A stretch of 64,000 bases of DNA from an uncultured Bacilli bacterium (lineage in GTDB: Bacteria; Bacillota_I; Bacilli_A; RF39; UBA660): assembly GCA_934096815.1 (NCBI GenBank), contig CAKOMY010000001.1, forward strand, positions 124,001 through 188,000, given 5' to 3'. Below, piece after piece: positions 37,876 through 47,900 of the stretch (position 1 is the stretch's first letter; every line of letters begins with the position of its first letter). The position numbers and the translations under genes are program-made. The notes under the pieces were generated by a model. It was not told the origin of the DNA. It worked only from the letters and a program-made list of their open reading frames with translations, and did no database searches.

Positions 37876-38370
37876 ATGAAAGAATTTATAATTAATTTAG
37901 TAATAATATTTATTGTTAAGGTTATAGATAATATTTTAGGAACTAGCAAGACTATTTTAATTCAAAAAAATAAGTCTTTTATTGCGTCTATTATGGTAAT
38001 TATAAGTCAGATTATATTTTATAAATTAATTAATATAGTTGATAGTAACGGTGGAGAATTAATGATTTACGTTATTGCTGTTGCTAGTGGAATTGGTACC
38101 TTACTTGCGTTACATATTAGTAATAGATTTTCTAAAGATCGAGTATTTGTTAATATTATACTTAACGATGATAAAAATGTTATGATGGAATTTAGAGATT
38201 GGCTTAAAGATAATAAGATTACAAATTTAACAACAGATGGATATACAAAAGATTGGAAGAAGACGCTTGCAATAACTGCTTATGCAGAAACAAAGGAACA
38301 AAGTAAGTTAATTGATGAATATATTAAAAATAGTGATGTCAAATTTAAAAGAATAATTGAAAAACAGTAA
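37876..38370 (+). CDS. UPF0316 / DUF5698-type membrane protein
   Basis: 164 aa. Three hydrophobic N-terminal segments (1-~85) with the pattern NLVIIFIVKVIDNILGTSKT typical of the YebE-like UPF0316 family, then a soluble C-terminal domain with two beta-alpha units (VFVNIILNDDKNVMMEFRDWL and TLAITAYAETKEQSKLIDEY). Function of the family unknown. The ATG at 37876 with AAAGGAATGAT is chosen over an upstream in-frame start. Its 3' end contains the promoter of the downstream T-box. Confidence 0.7.
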   Translation: MKEFIINLVIIFIVKVIDNILGTSKTILIQKNKSFIASIMVIISQIIFYKLINIVDSNGGELMIYVIAVASGIGTLLALHISNRFSKDRVFVNIILNDDKNVMMEFRDWLKDNKITNLTTDGYTKDWKKTLAITAYAETKEQSKLIDEYIKNSDVKFKRIIEKQ

Positions 38371-38385
38371 TAAATATTGTATAAT
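38357..38385 (+). promoter_or_regulatory. Promoter of the glyS leader
   Basis: -35 TTGAAA (38357-38362), 17-bp spacer, -10 TATAAT (38380-38385). It overlaps the end of the upstream membrane-protein gene and sets the leader start near 38392. Confidence 0.75.
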
Positions 38386-38391
38386 TTAAAT

Positions 38392-38516
38392 TGTTAAACG
38401 AAGACGGGTTCGGAAAGCCTATCAGTTATGAAATTAAAAGGGATTCTTATATAAGGATAAATAGAGTGGAACCGCGGGAATTACTCGTCTCTATGCTATA
38501 TTAGAATTCTTTTTTT
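38392..38516 (+). promoter_or_regulatory. T-box riboswitch for glycyl-tRNA synthetase
   Basis: The T-box sequence TGGAACCGCG is at 38467-38476. Antiterminator: ATAGAG (38461-38466) with CTCTAT (38489-38494) enclosing the T-box bulge. Competing terminator: GGGAATT (38476-38482) with AATTCTT (38505-38511), followed by a T run. Uncharged tRNA-Gly would favour the antiterminator and allow glyS expression. The leader is only about 125 nt, leaving under 70 nt for stem I, much shorter than classical T-boxes. The specifier codon cannot be placed with confidence. Confidence 0.88.
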
Positions 38517-38529
38517 GTTAGGAGGATTT

Positions 38530-39900
38530 ATGGAAGAAATTACAATGAAAGATATTGTTAACTTATGTAAACAATATGGTTATATTTACCAAGGTAGTGA
38601 AATTTATGGAGGTCTTGCAAATACGTGGGATTATGGTCCATTAGGAAGTGTTTTAAAGGATAATGTTAAAGCAACTTGGAAAAAAAGATTTATTGAGGAA
38701 AGAGATAATGCTTATCAGGTTGATGCATCAATTTTAATGCATCCTAGAGTTTGGGAAGCTTCTGGTCATGTTCAATCATTTAGTGATCCTTTAATTGATT
38801 GTAAGGGGTGTAAGAGTAGATATAGAGTTGATAATTTAATTGCTGATTATGATTCAAATGTTGATGTTGATGCAATGACTGAACAAGAAATGATGGATTA
38901 TATTAAATCTAATAAAGTTCCATGTCCTAAATGTGGAAAATGTGATTTTACTGATTTAAGAGATTTTAATTTGATGTTTAAGACTAATAGAGGTGTAGTT
39001 GTAGATAATCAAAGTTTAATTTATTTAAGACCTGAAAATGCTCAAGGAGAATATGTTAATTATTTAAATGTTAAGAGAACAAGTAGATGTACATTACCTT
39101 TTAGTATAGGTCAAGTTGGTAAAGCTTTTAGAAATGAGATAACTCCGGGTAATTTTACTTTTAGAACTATTGAATTTGAACAAATGGAGTATCAAACCTT
39201 TTGTAATCCGAAAGATGATCATGATTTATATTTATATTTTAAAGATTATGCAAAAAATTTTTTTGTAGATTTAGGCATTCCAAGTGATATGCTTAGATTT
39301 CATGATCATGAAAAGCTTGCTCATTATGCTAAAGAGGCTTGTGATATTGAATATAAATTCCCATTTGGTTGGGGAGAAATCAATGGTACTCATAACCGAA
39401 CTAATTATGATTTGTCTAGACATCAAGAATATAGTGGCGAAAAAATGGAATATGTTGATTCTGTAACTAATGAGAAATTTATTCCTTACATTATTGAATC
39501 AACTGTTGGTGCTGATAGATTAGTTCTTGCATTACTATTTAATGGTTATAAGAGAGAAACTTTAGAAGATGGTGATGTAAGAGAGGTTATGAGTTTACAT
39601 CCTGCTATTGCTCCTTATAAAGTTGCTGTGTTACCTTTAATTAAAAAATATCATAGTGAAAAAGCTAAAGAAATTTATAAAACTTTAAGAAAAGAATTTA
39701 ATTGTGATTATGATGAAGCCGGTTCTATTGGTAAAAGATATAGAAGAGAAGATATTATGGGTACTCCTTGGTGTTTAACTGTTGATGATAATACTTTAGA
39801 AAATGGTGCTGTGACTTTAAGAAATAGAGATACTATGGAACAAATTTCTTTAAATGTTGATGAAGTAATTAAATATGTTCAAGAAAGAATAAAATTTTAG
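38530..39900 (+). CDS. glyS: Glycyl-tRNA synthetase (alpha2 type)
   Basis: Class II single-chain homodimeric GlyRS of the eukaryote/archaea/Gram-positive type, 456 aa, not the alpha2beta2 form. Motif 1 region YGPLGSVLKDNVKATW, a zinc-type insertion (DCKGCKSR and PCPKCGKCDF), motif 2 GKAFRNEITPGNFTFRTIEFEQME, motif 3 GADRLVLALL, and the anticodon-binding domain from KVAVLPLIKK to ITLRNRDTMEQ-like end (VTLRNRDTMEQ). GGAGG ribosome binding site after the T-box terminator. Confidence 0.96.
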   Translation: MEEITMKDIVNLCKQYGYIYQGSEIYGGLANTWDYGPLGSVLKDNVKATWKKRFIEERDNAYQVDASILMHPRVWEASGHVQSFSDPLIDCKGCKSRYRVDNLIADYDSNVDVDAMTEQEMMDYIKSNKVPCPKCGKCDFTDLRDFNLMFKTNRGVVVDNQSLIYLRPENAQGEYVNYLNVKRTSRCTLPFSIGQVGKAFRNEITPGNFTFRTIEFEQMEYQTFCNPKDDHDLYLYFKDYAKNFFVDLGIPSDMLRFHDHEKLAHYAKEACDIEYKFPFGWGEINGTHNRTNYDLSRHQEYSGEKMEYVDSVTNEKFIPYIIESTVGADRLVLALLFNGYKRETLEDGDVREVMSLHPAIAPYKVAVLPLIKKYHSEKAKEIYKTLRKEFNCDYDEAGSIGKRYRREDIMGTPWCLTVDDNTLENGAVTLRNRDTMEQISLNVDEVIKYVQERIKF

Positions 39901-39905
39901 GAATT

Positions 39906-39929
39906 AAGACCAGAAATGGTCTTTTTTTT
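39906..39929 (+). terminator. Terminator after glyS
   Basis: AAGACC (39906-39911), 6-nt loop, GGTCTT (39918-39923), then TTTTTT. Confidence 0.85.
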
Positions 39930-39949
39930 AAATTTAAAATTATTAATCA

Positions 39950-39995
39950 TGGTTTCGTGCAAAAACATGCAAAATTATTTTTGGTTTCGTGCAAA
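39950..39995. repeat. Direct repeat TGGTTTCGTGCAAA, two copies
   Basis: Two identical 14-mers at 39950-39963 and 39982-39995, 32 bp apart centre to centre (three helical turns), in the intergenic space between glyS and mscS. Neither gene needs a promoter here (both end nearby), so the role is unclear. Confidence 0.6.
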
Positions 39996-40028
39996 TCAGT
40001 TGATTTTTATGAAAATTATGACATATAA

Positions 40029-40062
40029 AAAACTGATAATAAATATTTATAATATCAGTTTT
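40029..40062 (-). terminator. Terminator after mscS
   Basis: AAAACTGATA (40029-40038) and TATCAGTTTT (40053-40062) form a perfect 10-bp stem; on the minus strand it is followed by TTTATATG. Confidence 0.7.
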
Positions 40063-40065
40063 ATA

Positions 40066-40860
40066 TTATTTTTGATGTATATCTAATTGTGGATAAGGTA
40101 TTTCAATATGATTTTTATCAAACGCTGATTTAATATTTTCCATAAAATACCATTTTGCATTCCAATAATCATTTGTATTTACCCAAACTTTAACAGTATA
40201 AATTAATGAACTATCACTCATTTGATTAAGAGCAATAATTACATTTTCCTTATCGATGACATAATCTGACTTTTCTATAATATCAGAAATTACTTTTTTT
40301 ACTTTTTTAATATCGTCATTATATGAAGTTGAAAATTCTAAATCTAATCTTCTTTTTTCATTAGCGGTATAATTTGTAATTGAACTATTTGATAAACTTC
40401 CGTTTGGTACTTCAATTAATTTATTATCTGGTGTTTGTAGTGTAGTATAGAATATATTTATACTTTTAACTGTTCCTTCATTATTTAATACTTCAATATA
40501 ATCACCTTGTTTAAATGGTTTAAATATTATTAGCATTATTCCACCAGCAAAGTTTGACAAACCACCTTGAAGTGCTAGGCCTACTGCTATTCCACAAGAA
40601 CCTAATATTGTAAAAAATGTTGTTGTCGGTATACCTATAATTGATGCTGCAATAACAAATATTGTAGATTTAATGATTACATTAATAATGTTTATTATAA
40701 AGTTTTTTGCAGTAGGTTCTAGTTTTAATAATTTATCTTTTTTAAGATGCTTAATATATAAATTTGTTAATTTAAATCCTATGTACATGAATATGATTGC
40801 TATTAAAAGATAAATGCTTTTATCATATATTTTTTCTAATATTTCTTGTAATTTTTCCAT
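40066..40860 (-). CDS. mscS: Small-conductance mechanosensitive channel
   Basis: MscS-type osmotic safety valve, 264 aa. Three membrane helices; the pore helix region reads ILGSCGIAVGLALQGGLSNFAGGIM, with the Gly/Ala-rich TM3 packing motif, followed by IIFKPFKQGDYIEV at the start of the beta domain and a C-terminal alpha/beta cage ending IEIPYPQLDIH. GGAAGTATC ribosome binding site. Monocistronic. Confidence 0.94.
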   Translation of the reverse strand: MEKLQEILEKIYDKSIYLLIAIIFMYIGFKLTNLYIKHLKKDKLLKLEPTAKNFIINIINVIIKSTIFVIAASIIGIPTTTFFTILGSCGIAVGLALQGGLSNFAGGIMLIIFKPFKQGDYIEVLNNEGTVKSINIFYTTLQTPDNKLIEVPNGSLSNSSITNYTANEKRRLDLEFSTSYNDDIKKVKKVISDIIEKSDYVIDKENVIIALNQMSDSSLIYTVKVWVNTNDYWNAKWYFMENIKSAFDKNHIEIPYPQLDIHQK

Positions 40861-40945
40861 TTTTGATACTTCCTTTACAAATACTATTTTATCATATATT
40901 TAAATTATATTAATAAAAAAATTACACAATATATAAATAGGTGAT

Positions 40946-41458
40946 ATTATTTTATATTTTATTTATATTTTTCTTTTATTTTCTATGTTAGGTTATGTTT
41001 GGGAGGTGTTTTTGTATTTTATTAAATGTCATAGATTTATTAATAAAGGACAATTACATGGACCATGGCTACCTGTTTATGGATTTGGTGGTTTGGTAAT
41101 TTGTTATTTTATTAGAAATATTACTAATAATGTTTTGTTATTGTTTTTTATAAATTTAATAGTTTGTGGCATAGTCGAATATTTTGTTTCTTTTTTAGAA
41201 GAAAAAATATGGAATAATAGATGGTGGGATTATTCTAAAAAATTATTTAATATTAATGGACGAGTTTGTTTAGTAAGTTTATTGTTTTTTGGACTAATGG
41301 GTACTATTATTTGTTTATGGGGCAATTCTTTAATAAACTCAATTTTTTTAAATATAGATTTAACTATTGTTCTAATTTTAGGTGTTGTTTATTATGATGA
41401 TTTTATTTATTCACTTTATATACCAAATTATGGTAAATATATTTCTTTTTATTATTAA
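40946..41458 (+). CDS. CmpB-like putative ABC permease family membrane protein
   Basis: Multi-spanning membrane protein of the CmpB-like ('putative ABC transporter permease') family: GYVWEVFLYFIKCHRFINKG, then QLHGPWLPVYGFGGL, EEKIWNNRWWDYSKK and NINGRVCL follow the family's W-E, G-x-L-x-G-P-x-x-P-x-Y-G and W-W-D-Y-S-x-x-x-x-N-I-x-G-R-(V/I)-C patterns. The first ATG in frame (40985) would cut off half of the first membrane helix. Upstream, in frame, codons from ATT 40946 or 40949 add Ile-Leu-Tyr-Phe-Ile-Tyr-Ile-Phe-Leu-Leu-Phe-Ser, completing the helix, and AGGTG sits just before. An ATT start is inferred; if wrong, the gene is 40985-41458. Confidence 0.7.
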   Translation: MILYFIYIFLLFSMLGYVWEVFLYFIKCHRFINKGQLHGPWLPVYGFGGLVICYFIRNITNNVLLLFFINLIVCGIVEYFVSFLEEKIWNNRWWDYSKKLFNINGRVCLVSLLFFGLMGTIICLWGNSLINSIFLNIDLTIVLILGVVYYDDFIYSLYIPNYGKYISFYY

Positions 41459-41504
41459 TTTTTTGATATTTCATGTTATGATTATTTTGGAGATGATAAA
41501 AATT

Positions 41505-42383
41505 ATGGAAAAATCAGTAGTATATTTTACAAAAGATATTAGTCCTGAAGGATTAATTAAATTATATAAAAAGTTAGGTATTAAACTAGATGGAAAGGTT
41601 GCTGTTAAATTACATTCTGGAGAAGAGGGGAATCAAAATTATGTTAAACCAGAATTTGTTAAGCCAATAATTGAATTTGTTAATGGTACAGTTGTTGAGT
41701 GTAATACAGCATATGATGGAGCAAGAAATTCGACGGAAAAACATAAAGAATTAATGGAAAGACATGGATGGAGTAAATATTTTGATGTTGATATTATGGA
41801 TGCTGATGGTGAAATAACATTGGAGGTTCCAAATGGACATATAATTAAGAAAAATTATGTTGGTAGAAATATTGAAAATTATGATTCTATGCTTGTTTTA
41901 TCTCATTTTAAAGGACACCCTATGGGTGGATTTGGTGGAGCATTAAAACAGTTATCTATTGGTTGTGCTTCAAGTAATGGTAAGAGATATATTCACTGTG
42001 CAGGTAAAGAAAATGGTAGTTTTGAAGATATGTTTAATGCTCAACAAGATAAATTTATAGAATCAATGGCTGATGCTGCCTCAAGTATTACAAACTTATT
42101 TAATGATAAAATAGCTTATATTAATATGATGGTAAATTTATCAGTAGATTGTGATTGTTGCCGTGTTGCAGAAGATCCTTGTATGAAAGATATAGGCATG
42201 CTTGCTAGCTTGGATCCTGTTGCTATTGATCAGGCTTGTATTGATTTAATATATAATTCAAAAGATGAGGGAAGAAATCATTTTGTAGAAAGAGTAGAAA
42301 GACAACATGGTACGCATATTTTAGATGCTGCTGCTAATTTAAATATAGGAAATAGAGAATACGAACTTATAAACATAGATTAA
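41505..42383 (+). CDS. DUF362-domain protein
   Basis: 292 aa from MEKSVVYFTKDIS. DUF362 features: KVAVKLHSGEEGN, FVKPIIEFVNGTVVECNTAY, LVLSHFKGHPMGGFGGALKQ and CC-containing VDCDCCRVAEDPCMKDIGML, then LDPVAIDQACIDLIY. No separate ferredoxin domain follows, but the cysteine group suggests a metal or Fe-S site. Biochemical role of the family is unsettled. An open frame reaches back to 41382 inside the preceding gene; GGAG upstream of 41505 and the family N-terminus decide the start. Confidence 0.85.
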   Translation: MEKSVVYFTKDISPEGLIKLYKKLGIKLDGKVAVKLHSGEEGNQNYVKPEFVKPIIEFVNGTVVECNTAYDGARNSTEKHKELMERHGWSKYFDVDIMDADGEITLEVPNGHIIKKNYVGRNIENYDSMLVLSHFKGHPMGGFGGALKQLSIGCASSNGKRYIHCAGKENGSFEDMFNAQQDKFIESMADAASSITNLFNDKIAYINMMVNLSVDCDCCRVAEDPCMKDIGMLASLDPVAIDQACIDLIYNSKDEGRNHFVERVERQHGTHILDAAANLNIGNREYELINID

Positions 42384-42435
42384 TTTCTATTTTTTTTTAT
42401 TTGATTAATACATAAGATAATTTTAAAAAATTAAT

Positions 42436-42464
42436 TAGAATTTATCCTAAAAAAATGTTATAAT
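42436..42464 (+). promoter_or_regulatory. Promoter of the CarD-like gene
   Basis: -10 TATAAT at 42459-42464 with a weak -35 (TTAGAA, about 42435-42440) 18 bp upstream. Confidence 0.45.
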
Positions 42465-42496
42465 AACATAGGTTTAAAAGATGAAGGAGTAATATT

Positions 42497-42970
42497 ATGT
42501 TTAAAGTTAATGATTATGTTAAATATAAGAATGATGTGTGTGTGATATCAAATATTAAGGAAATTAGAGGTTTTAATTATTATACACTTGCTCCAATTCA
42601 AGATACTTCATTAATAGTTAATTTGCCTGTGGATACTAATTTGGTTAAGCCATTAATAGAATATAATGATGCAATTAAAATGATAGATGATTTACCTAAT
42701 TTAAGTGTACTTAATATGACTAATGATAAGGCTTTAGAACAAACCTATAGAAAACTTTTATTATCAGATGAAACTATAGATTTATTTACAATTGTTAAAA
42801 CTGCATTTTTAAGAAATAAAAAAAGAAATGATTCAGGTCGAAAATTGGGGTCTGTTGATTCCCATTACTATGAAGAAGCAAGTAAAAAATTATTACTCGA
42901 GTTATCAATTGTAATGCATCTTGATGAAGATAAGATAGAAAATATATTAATTGAGCAAATAACTAAATAA
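42497..42970 (+). CDS. CarD/CdnL-family transcriptional regulator
   Basis: 157 aa. The N-terminal CarD/TRCF RNA-polymerase-interaction domain (FKVNDYVKYKNDVCVISNIK to VNLPVDTNLVKPLI, 1-~53) is followed by a helical C-terminal domain as in CdnL. Members bind the RNA polymerase beta subunit and stabilise open complexes, often at rRNA promoters. GAAGGAGTAAT ribosome binding site. The same interaction fold occurs in Mfd of this window, but this is a separate small protein. Confidence 0.85.
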   Translation: MFKVNDYVKYKNDVCVISNIKEIRGFNYYTLAPIQDTSLIVNLPVDTNLVKPLIEYNDAIKMIDDLPNLSVLNMTNDKALEQTYRKLLLSDETIDLFTIVKTAFLRNKKRNDSGRKLGSVDSHYYEEASKKLLLELSIVMHLDEDKIENILIEQITK

Positions 42971-43005
42971 AAAATTTAATTTAGACAATAATATAAATAA
43001 GGTGT

Positions 43006-43347
43006 ATGATGAAGAAGTATTTAATTATTATATTATTGTTTTTTGTTTTTTTTATTGTTTTATTTAATAAAAGAAGTTATGCATATGTTGATTGTAGTAA
43101 TGTGATTGTTAAGCCAGAAGGAGTAACAACTCTTAATTTAAAAAATTATTTAAATAAATTTGAATATAAGGAAATTTATTATGTTTGTTCTTATGATTGT
43201 TGCTATAATGTTAAAAATGGTGATAAAGATGATATTGTTAATAATTTAACTAAAATATTAGATAAAACTACTAATGAGGATGATAAGTTGTTTACTAATG
43301 TTAATGGATATAATGTTACTAGTATAGGAGTTAATTTGTGTAAATAA
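43006..43347 (+). CDS. Exported small cysteine-containing protein
   Basis: 113 aa. A hydrophobic N-terminal segment (~5-21) with lysines before it and SYAYVD after it looks like a cleavable signal peptide or an anchor. The mature part has six cysteines (including VCSYDCCYNVK and a C-terminal LCK), suggesting disulphides outside the cell. No family recognised. AAGGTG precedes ATG 43006; the next codon is also ATG. Follows the CarD-like gene by 35 nt and may share its transcript. Confidence 0.7.
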   Translation: MMKKYLIIILLFFVFFIVLFNKRSYAYVDCSNVIVKPEGVTTLNLKNYLNKFEYKEIYYVCSYDCCYNVKNGDKDDIVNNLTKILDKTTNEDDKLFTNVNGYNVTSIGVNLCK

Positions 43348-43351
43348 TTTA

Positions 43352-44698
43352 TTATAAGTTTAGATATTCAATATATTTTTTATAGTTTCTCATTAATTCT
43401 TTAACGAATATTGAATAATTTGTTGTGGGGACTAGGAGGTAGATATTATTTCTTGTTCTAGTTAAGGCAACATAGAATAATCTTCTTTCTTCTTCATATG
43501 GATAATAATCTGTTTTAACTATTTTGTTAATTATTTTATGATTTTTAAGTTTAGATGGTAAAGAATTGTTGTTGTTTGTTAAATTTATTAAAATAATGTT
43601 ATCTTCTTCTAAGCCTTTGGATTTATGAATGGTTAGAAATGGTTTATCTTGTACACTAAAAATATCTTTATCTTTGTTGTTACGACCTAGAATTAGATAT
43701 TTTTTGTCTATAAATTTTACAACTTTTTCGATAGCAGTTTTTTCATTTTTGTAAAAGCATATTTTAATTGGTTTATTGATATTTTTTAAACAGATTGTTT
43801 CTTTTTTTATTTGACTTTTATTTTGCATGATAAATGAGTTAGCTACATCTATGATTTCTTTGGGGTTACGATAATTATAATCTAAATTTATTACATTAAG
43901 ATTATTTACTAATTTGTTGAAATTTAAAAAGATATCTAGATTACAACCTGAAAAACGATATATAGATTGATAGTCATCTCCAACAACAAATATTTTGGCG
44001 TTATTTTGTTTAATGATTGCATCTATAAGTTTAAATCTATTTAGAGATGTATCTTGAAATTCATCAATAATTATGTATTTGTAATTTGTTCTAATTTGAT
44101 TATTATTTATGTTATCAGTTGCAATTTTAATCATATCGTTAAAGTCATATAGATTACTTGATTCTAATTCTTGATTATATATATGATATATTTCTAATAT
44201 TATTCTAAAATAAATTTTGTTTATAAAGTGGCTTTTTTGATATAGATTAAATAAGTAATTGATATTGTTGTAATTAGATTTATAGAGATTAATAAAGGTA
44301 AAGATTAGTTTTTTTAAGTTATTTATATCTATTTCATTCAGGATTCTTTTTATTAATTTGTTATTTTTTTTGTTATATTTACCATAGGAACTAAAGTATT
44401 CATTGATAATAAATTTTAGATAATATTCATTTGATATTTTCATATTTGGATTATTTATTAGGGTTATTGCTAATTTATGGAATGTCATGATATCAAGATT
44501 GTAGTCTATTTTTCTTTTTAGATCATTAACTGATTCGTTGGTAAAGGAGATTACTAAAAGTTCATTTTCTTTGTATATGTTATTATCAAGTAAATATTTG
44601 ATTTTATTTACTATGGTAAATGTTTTTCCTGAGCCTGCACCGGCAACTACTAATGTATTTTCTAATGATTTTACTGCTTCTAATTGTTTTTCGTTCAT
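43352..44698 (-). CDS. Compact UvrD-like superfamily 1 helicase
   Basis: 448 aa, far smaller than UvrD/PcrA (~720). Walker A VAGAGSGKT (18-26), motif II IIDEFQDTS, motif III GDDYQSIYRFSGC, motif V LTIHKSKGLEEDNIILI and motif VI FYVALTRTRNNIYLL are all intact, so it should be an active ATPase/helicase; the accessory 1B and 2B domains are largely reduced. It precedes addA-addB on the same strand with 246 nt between. Role: DNA repair or mobile-element maintenance; substrate unknown. Confidence 0.9.
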   Translation of the reverse strand: MNEKQLEAVKSLENTLVVAGAGSGKTFTIVNKIKYLLDNNIYKENELLVISFTNESVNDLKRKIDYNLDIMTFHKLAITLINNPNMKISNEYYLKFIINEYFSSYGKYNKKNNKLIKRILNEIDINNLKKLIFTFINLYKSNYNNINYLFNLYQKSHFINKIYFRIILEIYHIYNQELESSNLYDFNDMIKIATDNINNNQIRTNYKYIIIDEFQDTSLNRFKLIDAIIKQNNAKIFVVGDDYQSIYRFSGCNLDIFLNFNKLVNNLNVINLDYNYRNPKEIIDVANSFIMQNKSQIKKETICLKNINKPIKICFYKNEKTAIEKVVKFIDKKYLILGRNNKDKDIFSVQDKPFLTIHKSKGLEEDNIILINLTNNNNSLPSKLKNHKIINKIVKTDYYPYEEERRLFYVALTRTRNNIYLLVPTTNYSIFVKELMRNYKKYIEYLNL

Positions 44699-44799
44699 GT
44701 TAAATAGAATATATAATTATTAGATGATTGTCAATGGTTTTAAATATGCTGGAATATATATTTTGTATAAAATTTAATTGGTAATAGTGTAAAAACCTT

Positions 44800-44848
44800 A
44801 GTTATCGAGATTATTTGATTGTTATAGTGCCATTTTATGTCGATAACT
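44800..44848. repeat. Inverted repeat AGTTATCGA / TCGATAACT
   Basis: 9-bp arms at 44800-44808 and 44840-44848 separated by 31 bp in the gap between addA and the small helicase gene, upstream of the latter. Long loop and no T-run: more like an operator or recombination site than a terminator. Confidence 0.45.
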
Positions 44849-44908
44849 TAGCATTTCAAAGATATTTAAAAAAACTTATTGATAAAAAATAATTATTTTA
44901 ATAAATAA

Positions 44909-44947
44909 AAAAAGAACTTTGATAAGAAAATTTCAAGTTCTTTTTTA
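44909..44947 (-). terminator. Terminator after addA
   Basis: AAAAAGAACTT and AAGTTCTTTTTT form the stem around a ~14-nt loop just beyond the addA stop; on the minus strand a T-tract follows. Confidence 0.7.
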
Positions 44948-47900
44948 ATCTAATTTGAATAATTTTTTATCTAAAATTGAGTATAAATAGGTATTAACAG
45001 GTTTATTAGTTAAATTATAGATGTAATTTTTATAACCATTTAACTGATTTGTATAGGCTTTATCATCTATATGTTTTAATTTATAATCAATAATATCAAT
45101 ATGATCTTGGTATTCAAGCATTAAATCTATTATACCAGTTTTAGTTTCGTTATCAGTTTCTTCAATAAATTCGTATTCTTTAAAGATATTAGCTTCTTTG
45201 ATATTTTTAAATAACTCATTATTAAGTAAACTTTTGATTATATCAATTTCATTATTTGTTAGATTATCATAATTTGGATTAATAAAATCAGTTATTTCTA
45301 AAAGATAGTGGATGTTAGTACCATACTCCATATTATTTTTTTCTTCTTTAGTAAATAATTTATTTGTAGTTTTAGAAAAATGATTTTCTTCAATTTCTTC
45401 TATATTATAGTTATGTTCTATAATTTCAATTTTATCTGATGTTTCTGGTGCAATACTTATATTTTTGTTTATTTTGTAGGAGTTATCTATAATAGGTGTT
45501 TCAATATTGGTAATGTAATTAGTTATATGAGGATATATTGAATTTAATATATCTTCAAAACTATTATATTTACTTCTTTTGTAGTTATTTACAACTATTT
45601 CACTTGAACCTATTCCTTCATCTTCCTTAAGAGAATCAACAATAATCATTTTTTCTTTACATCTTGTTAAGGCAACATATAATAATCTAATTTTTTCAGA
45701 TATATCTTCGATTTTAAAATTGTCTTTACTTAATTTTGAGATAAAAGTTTCAATAAATGTTCCATCATAATCGGGAAATATTATTCCATATTTATTATCA
45801 TATCTTATTTTTGGTTTGATATCTTCGGTACTAAATTTTTTGTAATATCCAGCAAAGTAGCATATTTTATATTCTAAACCTTTAGATTTGTGAATATTTG
45901 TTAATGTTACGGAATCGATAGCAATGTGACTGGCACTTATTTTTATTTTATCTTTATTTTCAATTAGATTGTTAAGATAATCATTAACTCCATAAATATC
46001 AATACCTATATTATTTAGTTCTTCAAATTTAGTAATTAAATTATTTAGGATAATACTTTTTTCATTAATGTCTCCAACTAATGTTAATTTTTCGTAAATA
46101 TTTAATTTATCAATAATTTTTATTAAAACATCTTTATTTGATAAATAGTCTAAATCTTTGGCTATAGGTAAAAGTGTTTCATAGATAATGTTTGATTTAA
46201 TATTATGATTTTTTATTGTTTGATATATTTCATTATCTTTTTGTTCAAATAAATAACTACGAGCAATACTTGCATAATAAAAGTTAGTTTCTGTATCAAA
46301 TATATTGTTTTTTATTTTAATTAGAAAACCGATTATATTATTTATTAATAAAGTTTCTGAAGAAAATAGAATATCTTCATCTTGATAAATGTGAAGTGGT
46401 ATTCCAAGATAATCAAATACTTTTTTATAAGTGTTAAAAGCTGATCCACGGTCTAAAAGAATACAAAAGTCACTATATTTACAGTTTCTTATTTGTTTAT
46501 CAAATACTTCATAATGATTATTTATTTTGTTTTTTATGTCATTTCCAATAATAAAGGCTTCAATTTCTTCTCTAGTATTAGTATTATTTTTTTCATAATT
46601 ATAGATTTCTAAATCATTATTGTTGTTATTTTTTCCTTCAATATTGAATGTTTGATTTCCAAAAATAAGGTTATGTTCATCTTTATAATTGGCGTTACCT
46701 ATTTTATTATCCATAATATAATTAAAGATATTGTTAATACTTGATAGTACTTCTTCACGAGATCTAAAGTTTTTATTTAAGTCAATTCTTATTCCTTTGG
46801 TGCCATCTTTATATAAATCGTATTTATCTTTAAAAATATTTGGATTGGCGTTTCTAAAGCGATAGATAGATTGTTTAATATCTCCAACCATGTAAACATT
46901 GTCATTTTCAATTAAATTAATAAATTCTTCTTCAATATCAGAGGTATCTTGATATTCATCAATCATTATTTCTTTGTAGTGATATTTTAATTCATTTTTA
47001 ATATTTTCATTTTCTTTAATTAGATTAATTGCAAATTTGCTGATATCATTAAATTCATACGAAGAATTTTCATTTTTGAATGCAGTAATTTTATTTGTTA
47101 ATTCAATTATGATATTAATAATTATTTCGACATTGTCTTTAGTGTTAATCACTTGATTTATTAAGGCTTCTTTAGAAAATATTGTAGCTTCTTTTATTTC
47201 TTTGATGATGCTTGAAATATTTGCCTTTAATTCTTTTCCAAGGGGAGTAGAATTACGATTTATAGTTTTGGGTATATCTAAAGATGACTTGATTTCTTCA
47301 TAAGTTTTTGCATTTAAAAGTGGTAGTAATCCATTATAATATTTTTCATAGAATGATGAGTCTGTTTCATACTGAATATCTTCTAATAAGCCTTTAATAG
47401 TGTTTATTTTATCTAATAAGTTATTTGTATACTCATTAAATAATTTATTTAAATTTTCTTTGCTATAATAGTTATTAACATAGCTTTTTAGATATTCTTC
47501 TTTATTAGATAATAGTTCTAATTTGCTGTCTAATGAAAGAATTATATTTTTAATTTGTTTGTCATTTTTATTACAGAAAGAGGTTATTAAATTATTAAAT
47601 TTTTCATTATTTTCTTGATATTTATGATCAAATATATTGTTTAGAATATCTTTTTTTAATTTGTTAATTATACTAGAATCGATAATAGTTAGATTTGCGT
47701 CTAAATTAAGCATGTAGTGATATTTTTTTACTAATGCAAGGGTATAAGCATCAAAGTTAGTGATATCAGCAGAATCGATTAATTTTAATTCGTCTTTTAT
47801 TTCATCATGCATTTTAATTTTCTTTTTAATTCTTTCTTTCATTTCAAAAGCAGCGTTTTTGGTAAATGTTAGAATAAGCATTTCATCTATATGTATGTTG

